DNA of 64,000 nucleotides, taken from NCBI RefSeq assembly GCF_000410535.2, contig NC_021490.2, forward strand, positions 166,001 to 230,000, written 5' to 3'. Position 1 is the first letter of the stretch. Each line of letters starts with the position of its first letter. Positions 15,426 to 25,043 of the stretch are shown here, in pieces. A program made the position numbers and the translations under genes. Source of the DNA: Treponema pallidum subsp. pallidum str. Nichols. Its GTDB lineage: Bacteria > Spirochaetota > Spirochaetia > Treponematales > Treponemataceae. Below the pieces are notes generated by a model, which saw only the letters and a program-made list of their open reading frames with translations, searched no databases and was not told where the DNA came from.

Positions 15426-16454
15426 TTAGTTTTTTGTACGGATAGTTTCAATGAGCGTGTCAAAGTAGCGCGCGTAACGCTGCGCTGTGCGCTGGTCCGC
15501 CGTGAGACTAAGTATAGAGTAGTGCGTATCAGAGTGGCGGATGAATATCTTCCATGTCTTTTTAACTGTTTTTGACGGAAGGTCAAACACTGCATAGGAA
15601 AGCGTAAGACGCGCGTGAGTGTCATTGATATGGAGTTGTTCAAGAATGTTTTTTCCCTGAGGGCCTGAATACAGAAAGAGTTGCAGCAATGCACGGAGCG
15701 CAGAATAGTCGTGCGCGCGCGGTGCAGGCACCTGGTGTACGGTGAGAAAGGCAAAGTCTGAAAGAAAGGAATTTTCTGCAATTCTTTTCCACTGCGGATC
15801 AAGTGCAATGCACACGTCATCGATGACATACTCCGTGCGTGTCAGGGTCTGATTAAGCGTTGCTGGCGGTGCATCAGTGGGCGTGGACGGGGGCATGGGG
15901 GTGAATTGAAAGAAGGCTGCGTCACTGGTGTGGTCGATCTTCCCTATCTCGCTTAGCTGGAGCATGACGCGCTGCTGCTTATCACGGAGTATTTCTAGGT
16001 GGAAGAGGGGGACAAAAGAAGCGAACTGCAGTTCGACTGCCCCTGAGAATTGTGTGCTCTTTTTACTCCGATCGGTATGCCGCGCAACAAGGGTGTGTGT
16101 ATCCCGGGGAAAATGCTTCCAGCGCTGTAGTTGAGGAAAAAGATCCATGAGATAATTTATGCCAGTCAGATCCTCTGTGCGCACCGGTGAGGTGATGCGT
16201 TGTCCGGTCAGCTCAAAGCGGCCGTGCTTTTCAGTACCCGTGAAGAGAATTGTGATCCTGCGGCTTTCTGCCGGAGTACACAGCAGCGCACCGTACGTGT
16301 GTGCGTCGTAGCACAAAAAGCCAACCCATGTGGGCGATTTCCACGAATAGTCGCGATACAATACGTAATCTCCAGAGACTGGCGCCGGTTCTGTGGCCAA
16401 AAGACACCGCGCTCCCATGCTGAAAAGACACACGAGCGCTACCTTTATGTACAC
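15426..16454 (-). CDS. Secreted protein of unknown function
   Basis: 342 residues from a GTG start preceded by an AAGGAG/AAAGGA tract. A signal peptide is visible ([20 protein letters not shown], cleavage likely after the Ala run), with no lipobox and no later membrane helix, so it is probably periplasmic. The rest is soluble and beta-rich in look (repeated short strands, many aromatic residues), with a proline-rich linker [12 protein letters not shown] around residue 185. I recognise no domain. It lies between proS and the HAD hydrolase on the same strand with gaps of more than 100 and 24 bases, so operon membership is possible but not clear. Confidence 0.7.
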
Positions 16455-16569
16455 CGTTTTTCCTTTTCTCCTTCGTCATTTTTTTCTAAACCACGGGTGC
16501 CGTACACTGTGCTATTATGCGCAGGTCTCAGCACTGCATGCGCTGGATCCCGCTCCGGCATTCCCGTTC

Positions 16570-18429
16570 TTACGAACTTTCCGGGGAAGCGAGTTGTTCG
16601 AGCAGGCGTGCAATGTGCTCGGACGCCTCTTCTTGCGTAAAAAAATACGTGTGCGCACCACACCGTGTTGTGCATTCAACGCGCGGTAGCGTTTTCGCAC
16701 TCAGTACCACACGAAGGGGAATACCGATTAAATCAGCGTCTGCGAACTTTACTCCGGGTCGCTCTGCACGATCATCAAACAGTACCTCAACTCCCCGTGT
16801 CCGCAGCTGCACGTACAGTGCCTCTGCTGCTGCATAGGGGGCCTGCGTGTGAGGGATGGGTATGAGCACAACTGCATAGGGGCTGATCGCAAGCGGCCAG
16901 CTGATACCCCGCGTGTCATGGTGGTTTTCCACCACAGAGGCAAGCGTGCGATCAAGGCCAATGCCATAGCAGCCCATCAGGGGGAACTGTCGTACACCCT
17001 GCTCATCAGTAAAGGTAAGGTGCATGCTGCGCGTGTATTTGTCCCCTAATTTAAAGAGGTGACCTAGTTCGTTACCCTTTTTTTCGTATAGGGGCGCTCC
17101 ACAGTGTATGCACCGGTCGCCGGCGCGCACGAGCATGAGATCTGCAACTGCGTCAGGAACAAAGTCTCGACCCGGTTCTACCTGCACAAGATGCGTGTCA
17201 ACTTTCAACGCACCGGTGATAGCGTTGTGCATAGCCATCACGGACTGATCTGCAACGAGGGAAAAAAATGGAATGTCAGAAGTGACGGATGCAGGCTCAG
17301 CAGCGGAGGGGAAGAACGCAGGGGTGCGAGCGGCATACGCAGCTGCAGCACGCTGTGCAAGTCCTACCGGACCAATGAATCCTACGGGGGTGCCGCTGAG
17401 TGCATACACCTCTTGTTCAGTTGCCAGTACTACAGATGGCACGCGCAGGAGCGCTTCGAGCTTTGACTCGTTGAGTTCTAGGTCGCCGCGGATGCACACT
17501 GCCACAAAATGCCCAGCCGCCTGGGGCACCGTGTCAATGCGGTAAATAAGCGTCTTGATGCAGCGATGTGCAGGTACGTGCAAGAAGTGTTCAAGTTCCT
17601 CAATAGTTTTCACGTGCGGGGTGTGCACCTCGCGCATTGCTGCAGGCGTCTTGAGATCTGACCCTTCGTGTTCGTCTTTTAGATGAGTGTCATGCGTGTC
17701 TGGGAGGGGGCGCTGTCCGACGGCCTTTTCGCAATTTGCAGCGTAGGTGCAGTGGGGACACAACAGGAGCGTGTTGTCGCCCACCGCGGACTCTACCATG
17801 AATTCCTCGGATTCCTGCCCCCCCATCGCACCGAGGTGTGCATGTACTGCAATGACTGATAGGCCGATGCGACGGAAAATGGCGCGATACGCGTGCGCAA
17901 ACTTTTCGTACGTGCGCGCAAGGCATGCGCAGTCTGTGTGGAAAGAATAGGCGTCGGCCATGGTGAACTCGCGCGCGCGCATCAGTCCGTAACGCGGACG
18001 GATTTCATCGCGATATTTTGCGTTGATTTGGTAGAGACTGAGGGGAAAATGTTTGTAGGAAGTACAGTCGCCGCGCACCAAAGCGGTGAAGGATTCTTCT
18101 GCAGTCGGACTGAAAAGGAGCTCGTGATCGAGCCGATTTTTGGCGCGCAAAAGCTCTGCGCCCATGCGGTACCAGCGGCCAGATTCCTTCCACAACTCTG
18201 CAGGAGTCACGACAGGCGCGGTGCACTCCAAACACCCGATAGCCTCGAGTTCTTCCCGAATAATCGCTTCAATTTTGTGTCGAACGCGCAGGCCCAGGGG
18301 AAGGTACGCAAACAGGCCGTTGGCGATTTTTCTGACGTACCCTGCGCGCATGAGCAGCTGGTGGCTTGCGATGGTTGCATCAGCAGGTGCAGACCGCAGG
18401 GTTGGTGCAAAAAACGCAGACATCTTCAC
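16570..18429 (-). CDS. proS: Prolyl-tRNA synthetase (ProS, bacterial type)
   Basis: About 619 residues. Class II synthetase charging tRNA-Pro. Motif 1/2 region reads KIEAIIREEL, FSPTAEESFTALVR, YKHFPLSLYQINAKYRDE and RPRYGLMRAREFTMADAYSFH. Motif 3 reads MGCYGIGLDRTLASVVE. Between motifs 2 and 3 lies the YbaK-like editing domain (about residues 235-390: LIYRIDT..VAVCIRGDLELNESKL) that clears Ala-tRNA-Pro. The anticodon-binding domain closes the protein. GTG 18429 is chosen: it lies 8 bases after GGGAGGGG and begins MKMSAFFAP; ATG 18423 is the alternative. Essential gene. Confidence 0.95.
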   Translation of the reverse strand: MKMSAFFAPTLRSAPADATIASHQLLMRAGYVRKIANGLFAYLPLGLRVRHKIEAIIREELEAIGCLECTAPVVTPAELWKESGRWYRMGAELLRAKNRLDHELLFSPTAEESFTALVRGDCTSYKHFPLSLYQINAKYRDEIRPRYGLMRAREFTMADAYSFHTDCACLARTYEKFAHAYRAIFRRIGLSVIAVHAHLGAMGGQESEEFMVESAVGDNTLLLCPHCTYAANCEKAVGQRPLPDTHDTHLKDEHEGSDLKTPAAMREVHTPHVKTIEELEHFLHVPAHRCIKTLIYRIDTVPQAAGHFVAVCIRGDLELNESKLEALLRVPSVVLATEQEVYALSGTPVGFIGPVGLAQRAAAAYAARTPAFFPSAAEPASVTSDIPFFSLVADQSVMAMHNAITGALKVDTHLVQVEPGRDFVPDAVADLMLVRAGDRCIHCGAPLYEKKGNELGHLFKLGDKYTRSMHLTFTDEQGVRQFPLMGCYGIGLDRTLASVVENHHDTRGISWPLAISPYAVVLIPIPHTQAPYAAAEALYVQLRTRGVEVLFDDRAERPGVKFADADLIGIPLRVVLSAKTLPRVECTTRCGAHTYFFTQEEASEHIARLLEQLASPESS

Positions 18430-18534
18430 GAAACGCACCCCTCCCGCGCGTAGTATATGCCTTTTTCAGACTCTTGTGTCTTACCCGGTCTGAGCGGAGC
18501 TGCCGACAGCTCTGACAAGGTGTCCGCATCTTTG

Positions 18535-19587
18535 CTAAAGAAGCGTTCCTTGTTCTGGGGAGTGCGGGGTGAGCGTGCGTGCCTCGGGGACAGGGAGACC
18601 TAGGTGCGCATAGGCACGCGCGGTGGCCATGCGCCCGCGGGGGGTGCGCTGCATGAGCCCAATTTGGATAAGGTAGGGCTCGTAGTAATCCTCAAGTGTT
18701 TCCGGTGATTCCCCGAGGGAGATCGCCAGCGTTTCTGCGCCCACTGGCCCTCCGCCGAAGTGCTCAATCATGACGCGCAGCAGCTGTATGTCGTGCAGTT
18801 CTAGCCCTAATTCGTCGATCTTTAGGTGGGCAAGCCCTGCGCGTACTATCGTCTCGCTGATGTGTGCAGACCCCGCAACTTGGGCAAAATCGCGTATACG
18901 GCGCAAAAGCCGGTTGGCCACCCGGGGTGTTCCTCGCGAACACCGCGCAAGGGCTAACGCTGCGCGTGCGTCGAGCGTGATATCTAGAAGCCGCGCTGAG
19001 CGTTGCACAATGGCAGCAAGCTCCTCAGGGGTATAGAACTCGAAGCGCTCTACGATTCCAAAGCGGCTAATCAGCGGGCTTGAAACCATACCCGCGCGAG
19101 TGGTTGCACCAATGAGGGTAAACGGGGGGAGTGGGATGCGCACCGTGCGCGCGGACGGTCCCTGACCGATAACCCAATCCAGTTCGTAGTCCTCCATGGC
19201 AATGTACAGCATCTCTTCTATGGCTGGTTTGAGGCGGTGGATTTCATCCACGAAGAAGACGCTTCGCTCACTCAGCGCAGTGAGGATACCCGCTAAATCT
19301 TTTGGTTTATCAAGCGCCGGTGCGCCTGTAACCTTGCACTCAACGCCCAGCTCGCATGCAGTGATATGCGCGAGCGTCGTTTTGCCGAGCCCCGGGGGGC
19401 CGATGAGGAACAGGTGATCTAAGCTTTCGTTGCGATCGCGCGCTGCCTGAATGAAAAGACGTAAGTTGCGTTTTGTTTTCTCCTGACCTAGAAAGTCTTT
19501 CAGGAGGCGCGGTCTGAGCGCACGCTCGCGATCGTCTGTAGGTTGTGCTTCAGGGCGCACAGGACTCAGTGACGCGGTGTGATCCAT
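18535..19587 (-). CDS. ruvB: Holliday junction branch-migration helicase RuvB
   Basis: 350 residues. AAA+ ATPase that drives branch migration with RuvA. Walker A is GPPGLGKTT, Walker B is [11 protein letters not shown], sensor 1 is [11 protein letters not shown] and the arginine-finger region is [10 protein letters not shown]. The C-terminal winged helix ([34 protein letters not shown]) binds DNA. The N-terminus [16 protein letters not shown] matches the family. ATG 19587 is used; TTG 19599 would add four residues. No ribosome-binding site precedes either, and the promoter is very close (see promoter entry). The gene is divergent from troA. Confidence 0.96.
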   Translation of the reverse strand: MDHTASLSPVRPEAQPTDDRERALRPRLLKDFLGQEKTKRNLRLFIQAARDRNESLDHLFLIGPPGLGKTTLAHITACELGVECKVTGAPALDKPKDLAGILTALSERSVFFVDEIHRLKPAIEEMLYIAMEDYELDWVIGQGPSARTVRIPLPPFTLIGATTRAGMVSSPLISRFGIVERFEFYTPEELAAIVQRSARLLDITLDARAALALARCSRGTPRVANRLLRRIRDFAQVAGSAHISETIVRAGLAHLKIDELGLELHDIQLLRVMIEHFGGGPVGAETLAISLGESPETLEDYYEPYLIQIGLMQRTPRGRMATARAYAHLGLPVPEARTLTPHSPEQGTLL

Positions 19588-19598
19588 AAGAGGGCGCA

Positions 19599-19627
19599 AC
19601 TGTAGCTGCTTATGCGAGGAAGATCAA
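19599..19627 (-). promoter_or_regulatory. Predicted promoter of ruvB
   Basis: On the minus strand TTGATC (19627-19622), a 17-base spacer and TACAGT (19604-19599), with 11 bases to the ATG at 19587. The 5' leader would be about 4 bases, and none of the sequence before the ATG resembles a Shine-Dalgarno site. Confidence 0.45.
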
Positions 19628-19702
19628 ATGCTTCTTTATCATGTAGCTCGAGAGGCTCCGCGCCAGAGTGCCGTTTTCTTTTCCTGAAAGGGTACTGAAA
19701 AA

Positions 19703-19731
19703 TTGACGTTTCCTGCGTGATCCGCTACTTT
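19703..19731 (+). promoter_or_regulatory. tro operon promoter
   Basis: TTGACG (19703-19708), a 17-base spacer and TACTTT (19726-19731), a good sigma70-type promoter for troA-troR-gpmA. A palindrome overlaps its -10 element, the expected place for repression by the metal-dependent TroR encoded in the operon. Confidence 0.75.
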
Positions 19732-19742
19732 GATGCATCAAA
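19729..19742. promoter_or_regulatory. Likely TroR operator (perfect palindrome)
   Basis: TTTGATGCATCAAA is a perfect 14-base palindrome overlapping the end of the -10 element and the expected transcript start. TroR of T. pallidum is known to bind a region of dyad symmetry of about 22 bases overlapping the tro promoter -10; I infer this is its core. Confidence 0.7.
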
Positions 19743-19762
19743 ATTCACCCAAGGAGTGTCAC

Positions 19763-20689
19763 TTGATACGTGAAAGAATATGTGCCTGCGTGCTCGCGCT
19801 TGGCATGCTGACCGGTTTTACGCACGCATTCGGTAGCAAGGATGCCGCAGCGGACGGGAAACCCCTGGTTGTCACCACCATTGGCATGATAGCGGATGCT
19901 GTCAAAAACATCGCTCAAGGTGATGTGCATCTAAAGGGGTTGATGGGTCCTGGTGTTGACCCGCACCTGTACACGGCTACTGCGGGGGATGTGGAATGGC
20001 TCGGGAATGCGGATCTCATCCTGTACAACGGGTTGCACCTGGAAACCAAGATGGGCGAGGTGTTTTCCAAACTGCGCGGGAGCCGCTTGGTAGTTGCAGT
20101 TTCTGAGACTATTCCGGTGTCTCAGCGTCTTTCTCTTGAGGAAGCAGAGTTCGATCCGCATGTGTGGTTTGATGTAAAGCTGTGGTCTTATTCGGTGAAG
20201 GCAGTGTACGAAAGCTTGTGCAAGCTGTTGCCGGGAAAAACTCGCGAATTTACTCAACGTTATCAGGCGTACCAGCAGCAGTTGGATAAGCTTGACGCGT
20301 ACGTTCGGCGCAAGGCGCAGTCGCTGCCTGCTGAAAGGCGTGTGTTGGTGACCGCTCATGATGCGTTCGGCTATTTTAGCCGTGCGTATGGTTTTGAGGT
20401 GAAGGGGTTGCAAGGGGTGAGCACCGCTTCGGAAGCCAGTGCGCATGATATGCAGGAACTGGCAGCGTTTATTGCGCAGCGTAAACTCCCTGCTATCTTT
20501 ATTGAGAGTTCTATTCCGCACAAAAACGTTGAAGCGTTAAGGGATGCGGTGCAGGCAAGAGGGCACGTAGTGCAGATTGGAGGCGAGTTGTTTTCTGATG
20601 CGATGGGGGATGCGGGTACGAGCGAGGGTACCTACGTAGGGATGGTAACACACAATATCGATACGATCGTTGCTGCGTTGGCTCGCTAG
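19763..20689 (+). CDS. troA: TroA, zinc/manganese-binding protein of the Tro ABC transporter
   Basis: 308 residues from a TTG start. AAGGAG lies at 19751-19756. This start puts the conserved GVDPH histidine at residue 68, in line with the published TroA ligand His68. Other ligands are seen in FDPHVW, TAHDAFGYF and ELFSDAMG. An N-terminal hydrophobic signal (about residues 6-23) exports or anchors the protein in the periplasm. It is a cluster A-I solute-binding protein with two lobes joined by a long helix and delivers Zn or Mn to TroBCD. First gene of the operon; repressed by metal-loaded TroR. Confidence 0.97.
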   Translation: MIRERICACVLALGMLTGFTHAFGSKDAAADGKPLVVTTIGMIADAVKNIAQGDVHLKGLMGPGVDPHLYTATAGDVEWLGNADLILYNGLHLETKMGEVFSKLRGSRLVVAVSETIPVSQRLSLEEAEFDPHVWFDVKLWSYSVKAVYESLCKLLPGKTREFTQRYQAYQQQLDKLDAYVRRKAQSLPAERRVLVTAHDAFGYFSRAYGFEVKGLQGVSTASEASAHDMQELAAFIAQRKLPAIFIESSIPHKNVEALRDAVQARGHVVQIGGELFSDAMGDAGTSEGTYVGMVTHNIDTIVAALAR

Positions 20690-20836
20690 CGTGGAATGTA
20701 GAGTTGAGTGGGTAGAAGAGCCGTTGGTGGTCGGCTGTACGGCAGCGCCTGTTCACGACGTGGTGATTAGTGAAGGAGGTGGCGCGCTCACCGCTGACGG
20801 CTCTTACCCGATTGAGCGAAAAGAAGGGAGCAGTAT

Positions 20837-21637
20837 ATGGCAGAGATATCAGCAACAGCTTATGCTGTCCAGGTTGACGACCTGACGCTTGCGTATCGGC
20901 AGAAGCCGGTGCTTTGGGACGTGGATGTGCGTATTCCAGAGGGGGTTATCGAGGCCATTATCGGTCCTAATGGGGCGGGCAAGTCGACCCTATTGAAGGC
21001 GATCATGGGTCTTCTGCCTCTCGCTTCCGGAGAGGTGCGTGTCTTTGGGCGTCCTTTTTCAAAAGAGCGGCGACGTGTTGCGTATGTCCCGCAGCGCAGT
21101 GCAGTGGATTGGGATTTCCCTACTACCGTTTTTGATGTGGTGCTCATGGGTTCGTACGGTTCGCTCGGTTGGATTCTTCGTCCGGGAAAAAGAGAAAAGG
21201 CGCGTGCCCGGGAAGCGATCGAGGAAGTAGGAATGGGCGCCTTTTTAGACCGACAAATCAGTGAGCTTTCAGGCGGTCAGCAGCAGCGCGTGTTTCTCGC
21301 GCGGGCCTTGGTGCAGGACGCGGATCTTTACTTCATGGATGAGCCATTTCAAGGTGTGGATGCAGCTACTGAACAAGCAATCGTTACTCTTTTAAAAACG
21401 CTGAAAGGGCGTGGGAAAACGTTGCTTGTTGTGCATCATGATTTGCAGACGGTGGCAGAGTATTTTGACCGCGTGCTGCTTTTAAATGTTCGCGTCATCG
21501 CTGAAGGGGCCGTCGTGTCTGCCTTCACCGAAGAATACGTTCAAAGAGCCTATGGCGGACGGATTAGTTCCACCCTTTTTCCGAGAGGAAATAAGGAGGA
21601 TGTGCACGATGCACGCGCTCATGCGTCTGTTCTCTGA
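20837..21637 (+). CDS. troB: TroB, ATPase of the Zn/Mn ABC transporter
   Basis: 266 residues. Walker A is GPNGAGKST, the Q-loop is in YVPQRS, the signature is [15 protein letters not shown] and Walker B is [13 protein letters not shown], with the switch His in VVHHDLQT. It energises metal uptake through TroC/TroD at the inner membrane. AAGGGAG precedes the ATG. The gap of 147 bases after troA holds no supported gene. Its 3' end overlaps troC by 29 bases, which may couple their translation. Confidence 0.97.
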   Translation: MAEISATAYAVQVDDLTLAYRQKPVLWDVDVRIPEGVIEAIIGPNGAGKSTLLKAIMGLLPLASGEVRVFGRPFSKERRRVAYVPQRSAVDWDFPTTVFDVVLMGSYGSLGWILRPGKREKARAREAIEEVGMGAFLDRQISELSGGQQQRVFLARALVQDADLYFMDEPFQGVDAATEQAIVTLLKTLKGRGKTLLVVHHDLQTVAEYFDRVLLLNVRVIAEGAVVSAFTEEYVQRAYGGRISSTLFPRGNKEDVHDARAHASVL

Positions 21638-22505
21638 CTATACGCTGCAAAATGTGGTGTTAGGCACGCTTTTTTTGGGTTTGGGTTCTGGGCTGGTCGG
21701 CAGTTTTGCGGTGCTGCGTCGACAAAGCCTTTTCGGTGACGCAGTTTCTCATGCAACCCTTCCGGGGATTGTTATCGCGTTTCTTTTAACCGGCACGAAG
21801 TCTACTGAGATACTTTTGCTGGGTGCTGCCCTCAGTGGTTTAGTAGGAACTGTGGTGATGCTAATGGTGATGCGTACTACAAAAATTGATACCGATGGTG
21901 CGCAGGGCATTGTGTTGGGTGTTTTTCTTGGGTTTGGGTTTCTATTACTCACCCACGTGCAGAAGTCGCCCCAGGCGGCAAAGGCTGGTCTGAACAAATT
22001 CATTCTAGGGCAAGCGGCCACGATTTTGCAGCGAGATGTCCTGCTCATCATTGCGATGGAGGTGGTGATCGGTTTGCTTGTACTGCTGTTTTGGAAAGAA
22101 CTGAAGCTTTCTACCTTCGATCGAGACTTCTCTGCGGTGCAAGGTTTTTCTCCACAGCTTATGGAGTTCATGCTCACGGCACTCATCGTAGTTGCAGTTG
22201 TCGTAGGGGTTCAGGCAGTGGGGGTTATCTTGATGAGCGCACTGCTGACTGCGCCTGCAGTGGCAGCGCGGCAGTGGACAAACAGTTTAAGGGTTTTATG
22301 CGCGCTTGCTGCTTTATTTGGGGGTGTCTCAGGTGTTTCAGGTTCGGTTGTCTCTGCCCAGGTTCCCAGGCTTTCTACTGGCCCCGTGATAGTGTTGGTG
22401 CTGACGGGTATTGCGCTTGTCTCTATTATGCTTGGTCCTCAGCGGGGTGTTTTGTATCAACTGTGGCGGAGAAGACGGGTTTCGCTTCTTCAAGAGGAGG
22501 GGTAG
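21609..22505 (+). CDS. troC: TroC, permease of the Zn/Mn ABC transporter
   Basis: 298 residues, ABC-3 family membrane protein with about eight hydrophobic segments. The landmarks are [19 protein letters not shown] near the N-terminus, [13 protein letters not shown] in the middle and [18 protein letters not shown] near residue 220. The start is set at the ATG 21609 because AAGGAGG lies 9 bases before it; the ATG at 21600 abuts that Shine-Dalgarno site. It pairs with TroD, its paralogue, to form the channel. Confidence 0.93.
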   Translation: MHALMRLFSDYTLQNVVLGTLFLGLGSGLVGSFAVLRRQSLFGDAVSHATLPGIVIAFLLTGTKSTEILLLGAALSGLVGTVVMLMVMRTTKIDTDGAQGIVLGVFLGFGFLLLTHVQKSPQAAKAGLNKFILGQAATILQRDVLLIIAMEVVIGLLVLLFWKELKLSTFDRDFSAVQGFSPQLMEFMLTALIVVAVVVGVQAVGVILMSALLTAPAVAARQWTNSLRVLCALAALFGGVSGVSGSVVSAQVPRLSTGPVIVLVLTGIALVSIMLGPQRGVLYQLWRRRRVSLLQEEG

Positions 22506-22508
22506 AAT

Positions 22509-23612
22509 ATGACCATGGAGGTTGTGCTTATTGCAGTGGTCGTGTCGGTTGCGTGCGCGCTGTGTGGGGTTTTCTTAGTGTTGCGTAGAATATCGCTGAT
22601 GAGTGACGCGATCAGTCATTCGGTTATCCTGGGGATAGTACTCGGTTATTTTCTGAGTCGTACGCTTTCTTCTTTCGTGCCTTTTGTGGGGGCAGTGATT
22701 GCGGGGATATGTTCGGTAATCTGTGCAGAACTTTTGCAGAAGACAGGGATGGTAAAGAGCGATGCAGCAGTCGGGCTTGTGTTCCCTGCAATGTTTGGGT
22801 TGGGGGTGATCCTTGTGTCGTTGTATGCAGGGAATGTACATCTTGATACAGATGCGGTACTGCTTGGGGAAATTGGACTTGCGCCCTTGGATAGGGTTTC
22901 GTTTTTTGCTTGGTCCTTGCCTAGGAGTCTGGTACAGATGGGGTCCGTCTTGTGTGGATTACTGCTGTTGCTTGCGCTCTTTTTCAAGGAACTCAAGATT
23001 TCTACGTTTGATCCGGTGCTTGCCACGAGTTTGGGTTTTTCTCCTACGCTTATTAATTATGGGCTTATGCTCGCGGTGAGTATTACCTGTGTGGGAGCCT
23101 TCGATTCGGTGGGTGCAGTGTTGGTCATTGCATTGATGATTACACCGCCTGCAGCAGCGCTTTTGTTGACAGATAACTTGTTGTTGATGTTGGTCCTTGC
23201 TTCATTGCTCGCCTCTTGTGCGTCCATTAGTGGGCTTTTTCTTGCGGTGAAGATAGACGGCAGCATTGCAGGAGCAATGGCTACCATGGCGGGCGTTCTG
23301 TTCGCGTTGGTGTACCTTTTCTCTCCAAAACACGGGGTTGTGCGCAGGTGTCTGGTAATGCGTGCTTTGAAACTTGATCTAGATGTGGTGACACTTGCCG
23401 TGCATCTTGCAACACACCGTTACACGGTGGAGCGCAGCGTGGAGTGCGCTGAAGTGCACCTGACAGAACATGTGAGTTGGTCTGCGCGCAGGGCGGCCCG
23501 CGTGGTGCGTACCGCGCTCAGGCGAGGGATGGTAGAGCGTCACGGTGCCTTGCTGCTACTCACTGCGCAGGGTGTGTCGCTCGCGCAGGCGCGATTGGAT
23601 GTATCCGTGTAG
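22509..23612 (+). CDS. troD: TroD, second permease of the Zn/Mn ABC transporter
   Basis: 367 residues, longer than TroC. The first 280 or so residues are an ABC-3 permease (LRRISLMSDAISHSVILGI, FDPVLATSLGFSP, LVIALMITPPAAALLL). The extra C-terminal 80 residues are soluble and include a helical stretch (SWSARRAARVVRTALRRGMVERHGALLLLTAQG) that looks like a winged-helix DNA-binding or regulatory domain of the DtxR type; that reading is inference. The gene starts 3 bases after the troC stop. Confidence 0.92.
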   Translation: MTMEVVLIAVVVSVACALCGVFLVLRRISLMSDAISHSVILGIVLGYFLSRTLSSFVPFVGAVIAGICSVICAELLQKTGMVKSDAAVGLVFPAMFGLGVILVSLYAGNVHLDTDAVLLGEIGLAPLDRVSFFAWSLPRSLVQMGSVLCGLLLLLALFFKELKISTFDPVLATSLGFSPTLINYGLMLAVSITCVGAFDSVGAVLVIALMITPPAAALLLTDNLLLMLVLASLLASCASISGLFLAVKIDGSIAGAMATMAGVLFALVYLFSPKHGVVRRCLVMRALKLDLDVVTLAVHLATHRYTVERSVECAEVHLTEHVSWSARRAARVVRTALRRGMVERHGALLLLTAQGVSLAQARLDVSV

Positions 23613-23621
23613 GCTGAGTCG

Positions 23622-24083
23622 ATGTCGTTAGTGTCAGATATTGCAGCAGAGAATTATTTGAAGACAGTGGTAAAGGCGTTGGCGCGGTCTCGTCGGGAGC
23701 GCGTGGGTACCGGGGAGTTGTCTCGCCTTTTACACGTGACGCCGGGGACTATCAGCACAATGGTGAAGCGCTTGGAAAAGGGTGGCTATGTGCAACGCAC
23801 GCATCGTCTTGGCTGTACGTTAACCAGAAAGGGGGCAGTTTTTGGATCTGCAGTGTTAAGGAAGCATCGCTTGTTGGAGAGTTTTCTTTCCCAGGTATTG
23901 TGTTTAGAAGCAGGGGTGGTGCACAAAGAAGCGGAAATGCTTGAGCATGCGTGTTCTGACGAGCTCATCGACGTTATTGATCGCTATTTGCAGTATCCTA
24001 CGCGGGATCCTCACGGGCAGCCGATCCCAAGAAAGGATACGCTTTTGGATTTGTATGTTGAGGACGATGTGCCAGGTGTATGA
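23622..24083 (+). CDS. troR: TroR, metal-dependent repressor of the tro operon (DtxR family)
   Basis: 153 residues, the short DtxR/MntR-like form without the C-terminal SH3 domain. Seen: an N-terminal winged helix-turn-helix (ENYLKTVVKAL ... VGTGELSRLLHVTPGTISTMVKRLEKGGYVQR), then the metal-binding dimerisation domain with the RKHRLLESFLSQVL, HKEAEMLEHACSDEL and DPHGQPIP segments. It binds Mn or Zn and represses its own operon through the palindrome at 19729-19742. It lies 10 bases after troD. Confidence 0.96.
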   Translation: MSLVSDIAAENYLKTVVKALARSRRERVGTGELSRLLHVTPGTISTMVKRLEKGGYVQRTHRLGCTLTRKGAVFGSAVLRKHRLLESFLSQVLCLEAGVVHKEAEMLEHACSDELIDVIDRYLQYPTRDPHGQPIPRKDTLLDLYVEDDVPGV

Positions 24084-24162
24084 TCTTTTTGTATGGGGTG
24101 AGGATGCGCCTTTTGTCAGATAAAAGGGGATGTGCAAAACGTATTGTTGAGAGGAGAGGGCC

Positions 24163-24918
24163 ATGAAGCTTGTGTTGATCCGTCATGGAGAAAGTGAATG
24201 GAACAGGCTGAACCTGTTCACTGGTTGGACAGATGTTCCGCTTACCCCACGTGGGGAGTCGGAAGCCCAGGAAGGAGGCCGCGTACTGCAAGAAGCGGGG
24301 TTTGATTTTGACCTATGCTACACTTCTTTCTTGAAACGTGCCATTCGTACGCTCAATTTTGTACTCCAGGCACTGGACCGTGAGTGGTTGCCGGTTCACA
24401 AAAGCTGGAAATTGAACGAGCGGCATTATGGGGATCTACAAGGTTTAAATAAGACAGAGACGGCGCAGAAGTATGGTGAGCAGCAGGTTAGGGTGTGGCG
24501 TCGCTCCTTTGATGTGGCTCCTCCTCCGCTTACTGTAGGGGACGCACGTTGTCCGCATACTCAAGCCTCCTACCGGGGGGTATGCGCGTCTGGTCGGACG
24601 CCAGTACTTCCGTTTACGGAAAGTTTGAAAGATACCGTTGCGCGTGTGGTGCCGTATTTTGAAGAGGAAATCAAACCGCAGATGATTTCCGGACAGCGTG
24701 TGCTTATTGTGGCGCATGGTAACTCGTTGCGCGCACTGATGAAGCACATAGAGTCTTTGGATGAGACTCAGATAATGGAAGTAAATTTGCCTACCGGTGT
24801 ACCGCTTGTCTATGAGTTCGAGGCGGATTTTACCCTGTGTGGGAAGCGTTTTTTAGGTAATGAGGCGGATGTTGCAGCGAGGGCGCAGGCTGTGGCTGAT
24901 CAGGGTAAGAGTAACTAA
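24163..24918 (+). CDS. gpmA: 2,3-bisphosphoglycerate-dependent phosphoglycerate mutase
   Basis: 251 residues. The phosphohistidine motif LIRHGESEWN is at the N-terminus (His8), LNERHYGDLQG is near residue 85 and VAHGNSLRAL near residue 184. The enzyme interconverts 3- and 2-phosphoglycerate in glycolysis, the organism's main energy route. It is the cofactor-dependent class, so it needs no Mn itself. AGAGGAGAGGG precedes the ATG. It lies last in the tro operon, 79 bases after troR, which ties glycolysis to metal regulation in layout, though the reason is unclear. Confidence 0.97.
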   Translation: MKLVLIRHGESEWNRLNLFTGWTDVPLTPRGESEAQEGGRVLQEAGFDFDLCYTSFLKRAIRTLNFVLQALDREWLPVHKSWKLNERHYGDLQGLNKTETAQKYGEQQVRVWRRSFDVAPPPLTVGDARCPHTQASYRGVCASGRTPVLPFTESLKDTVARVVPYFEEEIKPQMISGQRVLIVAHGNSLRALMKHIESLDETQIMEVNLPTGVPLVYEFEADFTLCGKRFLGNEADVAARAQAVADQGKSN

Positions 24919-24963
24919 CTAAACCTGCGTGTCGTATCCTCTGGTCGTATGTATGATTGTAAG

Positions 24964-24988
24964 GCTCCGCTTCAAGCTGGGGCGGAGC
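24964..24988 (+). terminator. Possible terminator after the tro operon
   Basis: Inverted repeat GCTCCGC/GCGGAGC with an 11-base loop, about 45 bases after gpmA. The following bases (GTCCTGCTTTG) are only weakly T-rich. It separates gpmA from the tRNA promoter. Confidence 0.4.
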
Positions 24989-25003
24989 GTCCTGCTTTGT
25001 GGC

Positions 25004-25032
25004 TTGACTTCGGGCTCTAGTCGTGGTACGCT
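25004..25032 (+). promoter_or_regulatory. Promoter of the initiator tRNA gene
   Basis: TTGACT (25004-25009), a 17-base spacer and TACGCT (25027-25032), ending 11 bases before the mature tRNA 5' end. Confidence 0.65.
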
Positions 25033-25043
25033 CTGTGCGTCAC

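Noticed and set aside
18140..18493. 117-codon plus-strand frame opposite the proS start
   Set aside because: Antisense to a clear synthetase gene; composition is that of a shadow frame.
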